Assembly: GCA_964291445.2 (NCBI GenBank)
Contig: OZ219862.1
Location: forward strand, 868,001 to 932,000
Direction of reading: 5' to 3'
Source of the DNA: JAPOXR01 sp964291445
GTDB lineage: Bacteria > Pseudomonadota > Alphaproteobacteria > Rhodobacterales > Rhodobacteraceae
DNA: 64,000 nucleotides
The position numbers and the translations under genes are program-made. Below the pieces are notes generated by a model. It made no database searches and had not been told where the DNA came from. It saw only the letters and a list, made by a program, of their open reading frames with translations. This document shows positions 63,904 to 64,000 of this stretch, one piece after another (within the stretch, counting starts at the first letter, position 1; each line of letters begins with the position of its first letter).

Positions 63904-64000
63904 CTATTCGGGCTTGTACGCGATCACGTCCATTTCAACTTTCGCGTCGACCATGAGCGCAGACTGGACCGTGGAGCGAGCGGGTGGGTGATCGCGGAAC
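63904..64000 (-). CDS. RidA family protein, C-terminal end (5' outside window)
   Basis: Only the last 31 codons. Seen: PARSTVQSALMVDAKVEMDV followed by IAYKPE, the RidA/YjgF signature (R-S-T-V-Q and V-E-x-D-V-I-A). RidA deaminates reactive enamine/imine intermediates. It stops 8 bases before the RpiR start and is co-oriented; this RidA-RpiR-M81-ABC order is common. Confidence 0.8.
   Translation of the reverse strand, partial: FRDHPPARSTVQSALMVDAKVEMDVIAYKPE

Overview
This is high-GC DNA from an alphaproteobacterium, most likely Rhodobacterales or a near relative. The assignment rests on gene order and gene types I recognise as alphaproteobacterial: glmU-glmS; bamE-like / DUF177 / rpmF / plsX / fabH / ihfA / MerR followed by tRNA-Pro; dgt and argS / SPOR protein / nagZ / scpA / scpB; the HesB/IscA protein next to xth; ruvX-DUF1289; bolA with a J-domain gene; the long (361 aa) dCTP deaminase; and two very small proteins of Rhodobacterales type. 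I could not run a search, so the taxon is inferred.

Layout. 0-8 kb: glmU 3' end and glmS (UDP-GlcNAc supply), a DUF805 protein, a bacterial GPP34/GOLPH3 protein, a dienelactone hydrolase, a frameshifted bioY, moaA and msrB. 7.6-13.2 kb: lipid and ribosome core (bamE-like, DUF177, rpmF, plsX, fabH, ihfA, MerR, tRNA-Pro), with an 800-bp repeat-bearing gap before rpmF. 13.2-25 kb: dcd, then the leftward operon argS-SPOR-nagZ-scpA-scpB, dgt, the HesB/IscA protein, xth, a broken FAD monooxygenase, dksA and a 58-aa membrane protein. 25-31.6 kb: a sugar cluster (GH2, GH4 leftward; dgoK, dgoA and an M48 peptidase rightward, translationally coupled). 31.6-34 kb: a scar zone with a decayed DUF4338-type transposase, a hicA toxin gene carrying two compensating indels, intact hicB and a 55-aa protein. 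34-39.3 kb: the four-subunit sarcosine oxidase operon soxBDAG. 39.6-53 kb: ccmI, another scar zone with a frameshifted small membrane protein and short repeats, ruvX, DUF1289, dusA, a PcfJ-like protein, an autotransporter, a C26 peptidase, gatB, bolA and a J-domain protein. 53-64 kb: an island that looks poorer in GC, at least from about 54.5 to 60.3 kb. It holds a 5'-truncated AlbA_2/ATPase gene, an unknown 393-aa protein, a complete sugar ABC importer (ATPase, two permeases, binding protein), an M81 metallopeptidase, a truncated Opp/Dpp ATPase, an RpiR-type regulator and the end of a RidA-family gene.

How it fits together. The housekeeping genes are intact, while accessory genes (bioY, FAD monooxygenase, hicA, transposase, AlbA_2 ATPase, Opp/Dpp ATPase, small membrane protein) are broken by single-base indels or truncation. 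That contrast argues for real gene decay more than random sequencing error, although several lesions lie in homopolymers. The most distinctive intact pieces are the unknown 393-aa protein tied to the sugar ABC importer, the PcfJ-like protein beside an autotransporter, the GPP34 protein outside its usual phyla, and the M48 peptidase coupled to the dgo genes.
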